This document shows, in pieces, positions 43,344-54,516 of a DNA stretch of 64,000 nt. How positions within the stretch are numbered: position 1 is the first letter of the stretch; every line of letters begins with the position of its first letter. The DNA is taken from assembly GCA_021613375.1 (NCBI GenBank), contig CM038722.1, positions 23,828,107 through 23,892,106 on the forward strand, written 5' to 3'. The position numbers and the translations under genes were made by a program. The notes below the pieces were generated by a model. The model was not told the DNA's origin, ran no database searches, and saw nothing but the letters and a program-made list of their open reading frames with translations. This DNA comes from Megaleporinus macrocephalus (Eukaryota; Chordata; Actinopteri; Characiformes; Anostomidae).

Positions 43344-44839
43344 ATATTACTACAGTAAGTAATGCTTTTACATACGTCTGTGTGTTTTTTTAACCCTTTC
43401 TAAGCTGTGGAAACAACCCAGTATTATTTACATCTAATACCTGCTTTGACTGCTCAGTACTTCATTAAGCTAAATCAAGATTGCTGCTGAAGAAACTGAA
43501 TACATTTATCCAGGAGAAATCTGGAACTAAACCTTTGTTCTTAAAAATAAGATATTTATGCTACTCTGTATTGTATATATGGCTTTTAAACAATCAGCTT
43601 AAGTGCCTAAGCATTTTGCATGGTATTGTATATCATAAGAGACAATCCTAAAAGTATATATTCATACATGATTACATTTTTCAGTCATCATAAAATAACA
43701 ATCAATTGTAATCTACACTTACATTTTTATACAGGATCCTGCAAATCAGAGTAGCCCCCCCAGTGCTTATATCAATATATAAAGTATTAAAATAAACATT
43801 TCATGTGCTTCAATGACAGACATGCATTCTAGTTATATTCTAGATTAAAGCATTTTTCAATATACGAGTGATTATTTTATGATGTTCCCCACTTTCTTCA
43901 TCATCAACAATCACAACAATAATAATAAAAAAGGAATATAATAACTTCACTATGAGGTCCATCAAGAACCCAGGGAGAAGTAATGCTTTATTAATGCTAT
44001 GCATACAATTCCAAATCTGGTGGCTTCCTTTTTTTTGTTTCTTGGTACAGTTAAGGATCTGACTATCATGAAGACCTGCATGGACGTTATGAATATGATT
44101 TTAAATGAATATATTGCCGCCTTAATTGCTGCCTGTATTAATACATTGCCACTGTGTTTAGGCATATTCTTGATGACTCACAATGACTTGTGTACATTAT
44201 TGTGAAGTGTTTCCTGATTCCCCATTTTAAACAAATGTGTCCCAGAGGAACCATTTTGGCTTCTCTCAACAGGAGGTTCAACGGATGGTTCTTTAAAGCA
44301 GTGGTTCTCAAACCAGTTCTCAGGCATCATTAGATGGTCCACATTTTTGTTCCATGTGTTAGAAGCTGAGATAACGCTAGAATGTAAACCAGTCGGGTGA
44401 CATGTTTGAGGACAGCTAATTTAAAGGATATATATCATCACTGTGAAAAAAACCAAGTACAAGAACAAGTAATTCAGTCTCTCACATGTAAGCAGCGGCT
44501 TGATGTGAAGTGGTTCATTTGTTGAGAGACCTAAAGAAGATTTCTTTAAGTGGTGGTGATAGGAATCACGGATCTTCCACTTTTTTATTTTATCTTCTGT
44601 CCAGAACCATCAGAATTTTTATATGTAAAATTATATATTAGTCACGAACCTGAAAATCTAAGTTTTATTAGGGACTATCTTGCCTCACAATGCCCTGCAT
44701 ATATCCCTCCGCCATGAATGGGTACATTTATTTTAACTTTTACTTTTATTTTTATTTTTATTTTTAATTAAAAAAATACTTTCAGTTTATTTACTTCAAC
44801 TTACATTCAACTTACTTTGTTTATTTTTTTTATTTTTTT
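43344..44839. other. AT-rich intergenic DNA with a hAT-like end
   Basis: At 44299 a CAGTGGTTCTCAAACCAGTT sequence matches the common fish hAT-MITE terminus, but no partner end was found. Otherwise nothing recognised. Confidence 0.45.
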
Positions 44840-44955
44840 TTGTTATCTTTATCTACTGGTGAATGGAGGAACAGCAAAGTAAGCATTTCATTGTACAGTG
44901 TAACTGTCTGTTTCTGCTGTACATATGACAATAAAACACCTGAACTTGAATTTAA
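44840..44955 (+). mobile_element. LINE 3' end fragment
   Basis: AGTAAGCATTTCATTGTACA and TACATATGACAATAAAACAC followed by TGAACTTGAATTT form the typical 3' terminus of fish L2/CR1-type LINEs with its short terminal repeat. Only the 3' untranslated end is present. Confidence 0.7.
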
Positions 44956-45334
44956 AATGCTTTTAAAGTCAAAATCTTATCACAAACCTTTGTGTCAGAT
45001 ATCAGGCAGTATATTCATAACCATTTCATGGCGTCTTTGCGTTGAGGGAGCTTTCCGAGTCCTAATTCTTTAGACTCCTGATTCCTATCAGACTCAGCTT
45101 TCAAGTTTCCCTAGAATGGAGCAGCAAACCACTCCGAATGCAAACTTCGTTTACATTTCACTTACGTAAAATGCTTTAAAAAATGAGCTCCAAATAAAAT
45201 AAGATGTTGTGTTACTGGGTCTGCAAAACTGTTAAAGCTCTGTTAATAAGCTCTGTTCTTATTGGCTGCCTTCTATGGTGCCCAGTTTAAAAAGCAATCT
45301 GAGTTGAACCAGTTCTTCAAACTCAGCCTTGAAG

Positions 45335-45725
45335 TGCATGAATATTAGAAGTAGAACTCATCGTAACAAAAAGTTTGCATCAGAACTAGACGTTAATAAA
45401 AGAGTGGCTTCCGTCTTCCATCTATGACCTAATACTGTGGCCCTCTCTTCCCCACTTCCCCAGAAAGTGGGAACTAATTAGACCAAGATTAGAGAAGTAT
45501 GAACTTAGGGCCAATCAAATGATCCAAAAAAACTGGTTTCCTTGAGCTGTTTGAGTTCATACAGTGTGAGTCACACTCATCAGACATGTCTGTGTCTCAT
45601 ACAGTACTATGAAAAGGTTAGCCTACAATTATTAAAGTCAGCTATAGAGTATAAGTAATGGATTGTTCAGCAGTATTTATAGTGTATACTTACAAAATAA
45701 GGAAGTGACACCTTTGGAATTTGAA
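45335..45725 (+). repeat. Direct duplication, copy 1
   Basis: About 390 bases repeated at 46888-47286: CTTCCATCTATGACCTAATA, GAAAGTGGGAACTAATTAGA, GGCCAATCAAATGATCCAAA, CTGGTTTCCTTGAGCTGTTT, AGTATAAGTAATGGATT and a shared end at CCTTTGGAAT. Identity is high (only scattered differences). The family is not recognised. Confidence 0.88.
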
Positions 45726-46429
45726 TGAGTGGAGCTAAACTGTTGTGGGCTGAATAGAGTTGAATGTATGTAAATAAGCTAGTATAGTGGAGAACAGGCT
45801 GGTTTTGCTGATATCTTGCTGATGTATGGCCTGTATGAACCGGAGAGTAAATGATAATTTTTTTTTTTTTACCATAACAAAGTTTAGATTCTATATTGAA
45901 GTCATATATTCCAAAAACAAAGCAAGAACAAACTGGAATTCCATGATAAAAGCCTTTTAAATGCACCTATAGAGCTCCTGAAAATGAGAAAAGTGTAAAG
46001 AACCTCCACATAATGTAAAACAATGAAAAACTTTCCACTAGAAAAGTAGATCAAACCATTTAGGATCATCCTTTCGTTCCTTGTCCTGTCTTCTCCATGT
46101 CTCTGTGTGTGTGCCTGTTAATATCACCTATATTTGCTGACATCACAGTCCATTTATCACGTCTTTAGCCGGATCAGATGCTGTAAAATCCTGCTGAATA
46201 TTACTGCGGTTCTGCCTCTGTGGAAAATACAAGGCAATTTTTGCTACACGACTCACAAATGAGTTTCTGCCGACGATGGCAGTGGAGACAGTATTTATAG
46301 CCATGGCTAAAGTTCCTAACATCAAGCTGTTGGGAAGCTTTTTCCTTTTTTTGAAGCTGCTCCTCACAAAGAAAAAAGAAAAAAAAACACCAGCAGAACG
46401 AAATGAAAAAGTATTAAAACTAGAGGAAC
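45726..46429. other. Intergenic DNA, nothing recognised
   Basis: The minus-strand ORFs at 45667-45966 and 46143-46367 show no domain. Confidence 0.45.
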
Positions 46430-46815
46430 ATTAAAGGCCACAATATTGCACTTAATAATCGGACTACGTCCTGTAATTGAATTTTATCTGTTAATGTTGT
46501 ATTAGCGTGCCTCATGCTAACGCTACAGAAAGCCCGCTGTTGGCATGTGCGTAATTGGTTGAGTTGGTTAATGTTCAAGAGCGCTGCCGGCTGAAAGCTT
46601 AATGCCAGCTGCAGGAGGTAATTTCAAAACTACGGGGCGGCGTATGATCAACGGCAATCAAAAGGCAATTAAATTTCACTGCCTTGTGCTCAGCCTGGCT
46701 AACAGGGATGGCTTAGCTTAGCGGGGTTTATTGCACGACTGCTCATCAATCAACTGCGCAACAGTTGAATCCTTCGCTTAAGAAATGGCTGCCAATGATA
46801 AATCTGACCTAGATT
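46430..46815. other. Strong candidate conserved noncoding element
   Basis: Unique, compositionally even stretch with many homeodomain-type cores: TGTAATTGAATTTTATC, GCGTAATTGGTTGAGTTG, AAAGGCAATTAAATTTCACT, TCATCAATCAACTG. No ORF and no repeat match within the window. Among the islands here it most resembles vertebrate developmental enhancers, by composition only. Confidence 0.45.
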
Positions 46816-46887
46816 TGTTTTCCAATGTAATTGCTTTCTCTTGACTTCACAACTGGAGGCCTTTCAATAAGGGATCCCAACAAAGTC

Positions 46888-47286
46888 CATGAATATTAGA
46901 TATTAGAATAGAATATTAAAACTAATTGTAACAAAAAGTTTCAGAACTAGACATTTATGAAAGAGTAGTTTCGACCTTCCATCTATGACCTAATACTGTG
47001 GTCCTCTCTTCCCCACTCTGTAGAAAGTGGGAACTAATTAGTTCAAGATTAGAGAAATATGCAGTTAGGGCCAATCAAATGATCCAAAACAACTGGTTTC
47101 CTTGAGCTGTTTGAGTTCATACAGTTTGAGTCACACTCCTACAGCGCCGCATACAGTACTATGTAAAAGTCGGCCTTCATTTATTAAATTTCCAGTCAAA
47201 GCAGCCATTGAGTATAAGTAATGGATTTTTCAGCAGTATATATAGTATATACCTGCAAAATAAGCAAGTGACCCCTTTGGAATCAC
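46888..47286 (+). repeat. Direct duplication, copy 2
   Basis: Counterpart of 45335-45725, 1.55 kb downstream in the same orientation, with extra ATTAGA repeats at its left end. The candidate regulatory island at 46430-46815 lies between the copies. Confidence 0.88.
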
Positions 47287-47429
47287 TCTAATTTCTGCAC
47301 ATATTGGTAATAAAGAGTTGTCTGATTGTCACAGTTACAGACAAACACCAATAACATACACAGTTTTACTTTTCATGTCTTTTATTGTGCACATAGCATA
47401 ACGTTCACAGGTTAGTGTATCTTTGTATT

Positions 47430-47935
47430 AATGACTTCTCCAAGAGAATTGGCTTGTTAAGGAAATGAGACTGTAAGTGTAGGTTTCACAGGTGTTTTCT
47501 CCATTAAATCAAGGCAGCACACAAAACCTCTATACTAAAAAACCTGTTCTTCTATAGCAAGGTTAGTGTAGTTAGTGTCTCAATGCAAACGACTTCCAGA
47601 AGACTTCAGAAGATGTATTATTGAGATGCATGAAGCTGGCCAAGCAGAAAAGTGGGCAGTCTGTTAAGATCGCTCCAAGACCACAATAGGACAATCCTGA
47701 ACGAGGTGCGAAAGAACCCAGAGTTAACAGCAAAAGACCTACAGAAGACGATACACACTGCAAAACAGTTGCTCATGTGTCTACAATTAAAAAAGCATTG
47801 AATAAGAATGGTGTAATGGAAAGACACCACAAAGGAAGCAGCTGCTGTTTCAAAAATGACCCATCTCAAGTTTTCCCAAGACCGCCTGGATGTTCCACAA
47901 TGCTTGTGGGAAAATGTTCTCCTTTTTACCTTTCA
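47430..47935 (+). pseudogene. Tc1-like transposase remnant
   Basis: The DNA-binding half is readable in pieces: a frame near 47698-47745 reads NEVRKNPELTAKDLQKT, the linker that follows the helix-turn-helix in Tc1 transposases. The 47860-47925 stretch reads FSQDRLDVPQCLWENVL, the segment just before the first catalytic Asp. Stops and frameshifts separate them and the catalytic core is missing. Terminal repeats were not found. Confidence 0.65.
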
Positions 47936-49135
47936 TGCAGGCGTGAAAACTCAAGGGGAGTAAAAAAGGTGTCAAGTTGAGAAAGTATAACCCATTTTAG
48001 GCAAGTTCTAAGGCACCCTCACCAGTCATAATGTCTTCACCAACCTCTCCATTGGCAATCAAATTTGTTTTCTTAGAGTTTCAGGACCCTCAGAAACTGT
48101 AATTTGGACTGCTGTCATATTTGGAGTGGCCATTGTGGTGTACACCTGGTGACTGGACGTAATGGTATGCAAGTCCTTACTGCCACACTACTGTAGATTT
48201 CTTTACAACAGAGAGAAGACCTTTGCTGGGCTCCAGGTCCAGCCAAAGCCCAGCTCCATGACACAAAACCAGGACATTAGTTTTAAGGACACATACTGAC
48301 TAGTTTTAAAAATTATAATTAAGATACTCATCAAATTCAATGACAAAAATATACATTATGAAGCTGCTCTAATCATGATCTGCTTATGTTAGTCATAAAC
48401 TACATCTAAAATTACTGAACACAATGAAAAGCCTGTCCTTACTGACCAACAGTTAAAGACAACAAACCTTTTTTGGCTTGATTGGGTATTTATATGCACA
48501 TGAATACTTTGGAAAACCCAACATCTTGTTAGTTATTGAGTCTGAATAAAGCAAGGGGCTCTCTAGTCAGTAATTTTCTGTTCCACTTTAAATCTCAGTG
48601 TGTTTGTGAAGGTGAGAAAGGTGAGAAAAAGCCAACTTCAGCTTTACATAATATGTTTATTTTAAACAGAAACAGAATTTCAGTCCATGCTTTAGACAGG
48701 AGAATGTTTTAAACAAGCCGAATGCACTCTGCTCTCTGCTGAGTATATTGGCTGTTCAGCTAAACGATGCTATCTTACTTCTAACTGGTCCATAGAAGTG
48801 GTTATTTGCAATCGTGTGATTCCAATGATGCCTGTAATCCAGATGGAGGGCATCCAGATAGAGGGCAGTGTGGGGAACCCAAGAATGGACAAGATGGAGG
48901 AGAGCCCTTACTGTGCTAGTTTATATGACAGTATTAGAGAAAGATTGGACGTGACCCTTAAGGCATGAAGAGAAGCGATTAGGAAATTAACTGAAAGACT
49001 TGCCTGCTCAATAGGCGGCAGATATAAGAACTACCTTCTCCTCCAGACGTCCTTCTGCTCAAGCAAACAAACAAAACCATACAAAAGTATTGAAGACATT
49101 CAACTGTTTTGTTAGCGGTTAGGTTGACCTCAGCA
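47936..49135. other. Intergenic DNA, nothing recognised
   Basis: A tandem CATCCAGATAGAGGGCA-like duplication occurs at 48839-48866. No exon. Confidence 0.45.
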
Positions 49136-49640
49136 CTGTTGTAACTTCTTTTTGACGCCAATATAAAGAGGGGGACCAGCATAATATGCTTTATTCTTGA
49201 AAGTTCTGTGGAAAGACAACTCTGGAAAAGGTCTGATCTCAACCAGCTGTCACGCCTGCCCGTCCATGTGCCTTTGTTTACGTCCCGTCCATGTGTTTCT
49301 GTTCCTGAGTTGTGTCACCTGTTCCCTCTTGTTAGTCCATGTATATATACCCAGTGCTTGCCCTCTGTCTTGGTTGGTCATTGTCTGTATAGGTGTCTTT
49401 AGATGTGTCTGAATAGTTGTCTTTATGTATTTGTATTTCGTCTGTTTGCCCTATCGTTTGTGTTTACGTTTAATTAAAAGTATTGTTTAAGTTTAAGTAT
49501 TTTTAAAGCTTGCGAGTGTGTCCAACCTCGTCTCTCCGCTTCTCTGCTGTGACACCAGCAAGCACATCCTATCTAAATGGTCTGCTAAAAAAGGTCCAAA
49601 GTCGTTATCTTCTGGGCTAAAACGTGTAGATTTGCTGAGT
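49136..49640 (-). mobile_element. LTR family E copy split by a solo LTR
   Basis: Left part (AATATAAAGAGGGGGACCAG, TATGCTTTATTCTTGAAAG) and right part after 49559 (GGTCCAAAGTCGTTATCTTC) match family E as seen uninterrupted at 16005-16290. The foreign segment 49248-49554 lies between them. Confidence 0.65.
49248..49554 (+). mobile_element. Solo LTR with perfect 5-bp target duplication
   Basis: 307 bp from TGTCACGCCTGCCCG to CTCTGCTGTGACA, with TGTCAC/GTGACA inverted ends. Flanked by CCAGC at 49243-49247 and again at 49555-49559. A TATATATAC box lies at about 49340-49348 and the polyadenylation-like ATTAAA at about 49475. No internal region, primer-binding site or second LTR is present, so it arose by LTR-LTR recombination. 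Ty3-type or retroviral origin cannot be told from an LTR alone. Confidence 0.93.
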
Positions 49641-50500
49641 CATAAACTTTGCGATGGCCATCTGTGTCTGAACAGACTCAGTTTAGCAGATGGGCATGAT
49701 ATGCACACCTCTCCACATGAACGTCACCACCGTCTTCATCTTCAAATCTGATACACTTAAATTAATTGTGAAATGGACAATATTGTTTGTGAATTGCATG
49801 AAATGAAATCCTAAAGTGATCCTAAACTTTTGAGCGGTAGTGTATGGTACAGACATACCTTCCATACATATTTGGTGTGGAAGGAGAAGTGCCTATGCTA
49901 TAGGGTTTGTTAATACAAGCCAGATGTTTTCCCAAACCTACCATAGATATTGACCTCTGACACTTAGCTCTCTCCTTCAAATGAAAAAATACACTTCAAC
50001 TTAACTTTAAACAAGATGCTGGTGAATGAAAAACTGACTTTAGCCTCACCGACGTTGTTCCACAAACCATATTTACCTGTGTTTTTTATTCCAGTCTCTT
50101 GCATTATTCACCCTTATGGACAACAACCTTTGCTACTCAGTAAAAGGTCTTTGTGGTGATATGAGCAACCCTAAACAGTGCAAAACCACAAGCATTCTTT
50201 TGTACAAAATCACTTCCTGCTCTCCATCTGCAGTTCATGCATCAGCAATGAGGTGACATGACGCCATTTGCAAAATGCTCCTGAAAAAAATCCTTTAAAT
50301 TTACCTGATTTACCTGAGTGGTCTATTTATCATCCAACATGGTGAATTTAGCTGATGGACGATGGGTTTTCGTGTATTTGTGTGGTTGAGTCCCTAGTGT
50401 TCTCTATGTCTTTTCATGTCACTGATTGTCCTTCATTAAGTTGATTATCTTGTACGAGATCCCCTCAGAAACGTCTCCTATAAATCAATGACTTGTACGT
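49641..50500. other. Intergenic DNA, nothing recognised
   Basis: No exon or element end recognised. Confidence 0.5.
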
Positions 50501-50920
50501 GGTAGCTGTTGTGACTGGAAATTATATCAAAAGGCGGCCTCTGACTTTGGCATGGCACTGTAAGATCTGCTCCACCCTCGCAGCCACACAGTCTGAATAG
50601 GCCCCCATCGCCATTGTAATGACGAGCAAAATGTTAAATCAGACTGCACTAGTAATGGCATGCCACTAATTGGCCCTCAGGCTGAACCCTGTCAGTTCTC
50701 AGTGTGTGTGTGTGTGTGTGTATGTGTGCGTGGGTATGTATGTGTGTTCATTGGTGGCATGACTGAGCACTTGTGGATGGGACCAGCTGTGAGTCTGTCA
50801 GCTTCGTGACACATCAGTCCTCCTCCCTATTCATTAGCAGCTCATCGCAAGGACAATGAGGCAAACAGATCGGACTGAGCGAGTTCCCGCGGCACTGGGC
50901 CTGTGCGGTACCTACAGCCG
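50500..50920. other. Candidate conserved noncoding element
   Basis: GC-balanced, low-repeat stretch with GCCATTGTAATGACGAGC and TGCCACTAATTGGCCCTC, interrupted by a TG repeat. No ORF. Confidence 0.38.
50703..50725. repeat. (TG)n microsatellite
   Basis: About 10 TG units, then degenerate TG-rich sequence to 50746. Confidence 0.93.
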
Positions 50921-51289
50921 TACCTTCAAAAGCTTTACAGCAAGCATTTCAATCTTATAGCAATTGGAAGGTCTGCAGAAATGGGAAGGCCTAAGACACT
51001 AGAGAGACAGCTAGGTATTTTGAAAAGTGGATAGTGTCTTTGATAGCAATTTCATGGACCGATTCTTGGTGCCTATGGCCGTAAAGAGGCCACTTCACTT
51101 TGAGTGAAGAGCAGAAACGCAGCCTGAAGGATGAAGAACAGTGTAAAGGAAACCTATTTTCCAGCCAAGGTACATTACCCCCTTTTTAGGCGTTTAGTTT
51201 GAATTCAGATATCTAAAGCTGTACTCTCTATTTAAGTCTCTGCTTGAAGTGGAGAGAAAGTCAGAAGCAGCTCTCCATTCTCAGAAACA

Positions 51290-52690
51290 AAGGTGCCGGA
51301 CTGGTTCCTGTAGGTGTTGCCTCTAAAGAACCAGCTTTGGTTGAAGCTTTCAACTGAGGCTCTTTTGAGAAGTTATTAGTTTCTAGTGTAAGTGTGAATA
51401 GTAAACAGAGAGTTGTTATTGAAAGTCTGTGGAACATAGCAGTAAGAATTTAGGTTGGAAGACCACTGGTGCTTCTTCTATGGCTATTATTAAAACGATT
51501 ACTAAAACATTGGTACTAAATGGTTATTTGAGATACAACTGTAGGAAAAAGACTAATTAGTATAGAACATCACATGGTGTGCAGATTCTTTCAATTCTAA
51601 AAAAGGTTCATCTCTTTCATTTGCAGAAATGGTTCCTTAAGAAACCATCCACTGTAAGAACCAGAGCAACTCCAAAAAAAACTTTTAAACTGTTAACCAC
51701 ATAAGATGTGTCAATATTTAAAAAAACTTTCATGTATGTATAACAACCCCCCACCCCACCCCAACAAAAAAGGCCTTGGTAGAACCTTTTATAACATGGA
51801 GAAACAAAGTGGTTCTTGGTTTGGACGTACAGCAATATGAAAAAACGATTCTTTAAAAAGATTCTGTTCCCACAGTAAGGCTCTTTTGGGAACCAGGGGC
51901 GATTCTTCTAGACTTAAAAATAGATTACACTAGATTATGTGATAATTCTTTCAACCTTGGGGAATGGAGAAGATCTGGCAGGAAGCAAAAAACAAATAAC
52001 TAGATAGTTGCGCATTGCAAACTATAATTAGATGTGCGAGAAGAATGTTAAAGAAAATGTGAAGTGTATGTCATTGCTCAGAAGAACCCTTTCAATGTAA
52101 ATATCGGTTCCTAAATGGTTCTTGACTCGGATATATCATTGTAGGTAAAAGATTCCTTCACTTTTTAGCATCTTACTTGTAACAAAAGAAACATCTATTG
52201 TTTTATGCTGTCATCTCTCTGAACGGTTCTTTATAATAATTATTTTCTTAATGTAGGGCTCTTTAGGGAACCAAAGGTGATTTTCTAGACTTAAAATTAA
52301 AGGTGACAAAAGAGTTTGTTGTCTGTTGCAATAGAAGGACCATTTTTGGTTCCTTAAAGATCATTGGTTTTAGAGAACCTTATTTGTAATGAGATGTTTA
52401 AACAACCTATACATGTGAACAGTTAACCTGTAAACTGGCAAAGAACGTTTAGATTATATGATGATTCTTTAAACCTTGGTTACTTAAGGAACTGAACGTG
52501 GTCCTTTGGTGTGAAGTGTTTGTCATTGCTCCAAAGAACTCTATTAATGTAAATATCGTTTTCTAAATGGTTCTCGGCTCGGACATATGGCTGTAGGTAA
52601 CATTCATCAACCTTTATGTTCTTCAAATTTTAGCATCTTATTTGTAACCTAAAAACCTCTAAAAACTCTTTTTTTAAGAGACTGCAGTGT
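51290..52690. repeat. GGTTC/GAACC-rich block with internal ~0.4-kb duplication
   Basis: Dense GGTTCTT, GGTTCCT, AGAACC and GGAACC motifs occur throughout. Two partly matching units are visible: GGCTCTTTTGGGAACCA (51891), TTCTAGACTTAAAA (51906), GTCATTGCTCAGAAGAAC (52070), TGTAAATATCGGTTCCTAAA (52096) against GGCTCTTTAGGGAACCA (52257), TTCTAGACTTAAAA (52282), GTCATTGCTCCAAAGAAC (52529), TGTAAATATCGTTTTCTAAA (52549). Similar motifs occur near 16388, 32900-33130 and 56800-56890, so it is a dispersed fish repeat. Confidence 0.7.
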
Positions 52691-52799
52691 TACTTCATAC
52701 TGTCTCTGCAGGAGAACAAGCAGGAAACACCAGCAGTCACCTCCTGTCTTTCAGGGAAAGAGTCAATGACTGTGGCTGTGAAGGATTGGCTTGAGGGAG

Positions 52800-53150
52800 A
52801 TGTGCATTAGTGATTTACACTCCCCTCACAAGCTGAGGAAAACAGATGATATTAGCTTGAGGGCGTTCGATAACTAATTTAGCCCAGGACGCTAATGATG
52901 AATATGATATATCAATCCGCAGAGGGTTAGATACGCTGATGTGTACTGTGACTCTCTCGGTACCCCTCGCTCTCAGTCCATCAAACTGCGCTAGCCGCCT
53001 GCGCTTACAGACTCGGCAGGAAAATAATCGCACAGAGATGCTAATCCAATGCTAGCCGGCCTGATCATCGCCGTATCAATCTGAAAAGCCCCCGCAGCTG
53101 GTATTTCAAGCCAGACTATATCAAGATGTCACTGAGTGAGCCTTAATTAT
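52800..53150. other. Candidate conserved noncoding element
   Basis: Unique GC-balanced stretch with GATAACTAATTTAGCCC, GACGCTAATGATGAATATG, GATATATCAATCCGCAG and GATCATCGCCGTATCAATC. No ORF (the minus-strand 72-residue frame has no domain). Inference only. Confidence 0.42.
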
Positions 53151-54516
53151 CATACACAGAGGGATTGTGGAACTAGCCATGCATTCAGTCATGCTAACTC
53201 TTTCTAATGCCACTAGCATCCGAGAAACGATGCATAATCCGCACTGATTAAAGTCGGTGATGAGCAAAGTGCGTGGTGCACTCAGGCTTGAAGCATGTGT
53301 CAGATAAGCAGAAGAAAACATGGTCTGAGTGGAAAAAATAGAAAAATACAAACATGACAACATGTTTCAGATATACGTGCTTTAACAATGACAGCTGGGC
53401 TCTTGTTTACTGCTGTCGATCTTGAAACAGAGGTTGAAACAATGACTTATGAACCCCTAATTTCTAATTGTTGACCTGGTTATGTAATCTATAACAGTTG
53501 TTGATATCTGAAGCCAGAAAAAGCAAATGTAACCTCTGCAGCCAAATATGAAAAAAACCCAAACAGATCAGTTTCAACCAAATGCCATGCCCACCTAAAC
53601 CCACTTGCTTTGAGCTATGCATGCAGTTCTTGTCAACACCCTCACTGTGATCACTGCAATCCGCTCCACTGGTGTAACCCTTGTCCATGTAAACATGGCA
53701 GACATGGCAGAGCAAGTTTCAAAAAGATTTTAATGTTGCAAAATAGAAGTATGTTTTTTGTGTATTTCTAGGCTAAACAAAATGTGATATGCATACCGCA
53801 ACACAAGCTACAAAAGCTAAAAGAACTGTGTGGAAAATAATCTGTACAGGAAATTGTATAAACTTGTGTGCATGCTTGTGATTGGTTTTCTTTGTAGCAC
53901 ACTTTGCTGCTTACCTGTTTGCTTCTAATAATTGTCCAAGCCTGCCTCACTTAGCCAGCCATACTACCTTCTCGCAAGAGCCTGCAAGCTGTTGGCTATT
54001 TACTTGCAATGACCGCATTGCCTCAAAATGAATACCGCCCACAAATTATTCAGCAGAACGAACGGGACCTGTAGGTGAACCTGCCTAATGCAGACCTCTA
54101 TTGGACACAGCCTGATAGCATAATAGATCGACCCCCTCTTAAAAAAACTGGCATGGGCTCATTTTCATCAAGTGTTTCTTCTTTTTTGTGTACTTTGGTG
54201 ATTGTGGTAAATCATTTCATCTATACCTCATCAGTTAACAGCATTTGTTTCCAAAATGCTCATGGATTTTATCTGGATGATGTTCCAGGTGTTGACTCGT
54301 GATAAAGACAAAGGTGGATGCAGACCATGTTTGTGCAAGCAACTCTGCACAGCATCATTGTGCACTGCCATTCCTGCGTCAGCTGAACATTCCTGCAGGC
54401 CCTTTGCTGTCATATGTAGGTTTTGCTTTGCAATTAAAATCTGATATCTTTTTATAGCCTTGCCCTGATTTGTAGGCACCAATTAGCTTCTTCTTTAGCT
54501 AGCTACTTGAAGTAGC
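53151..54516. other. Unrecognised moderately GC-balanced DNA
   Basis: Weak ORFs occur at 53464-53715 (minus), 54075-54302 and 54231-54482. ATGCAGACCATGTTTGTGCA-type sequence at 54317 loosely echoes the complement of 53590-53660. No element ends or domains recognised. Confidence 0.35.

Noticed and set aside
49197..49412. Short ORFs at the solo LTR
   Set aside because: They are frames through LTR sequence; no gag, protease or polymerase motif is present.
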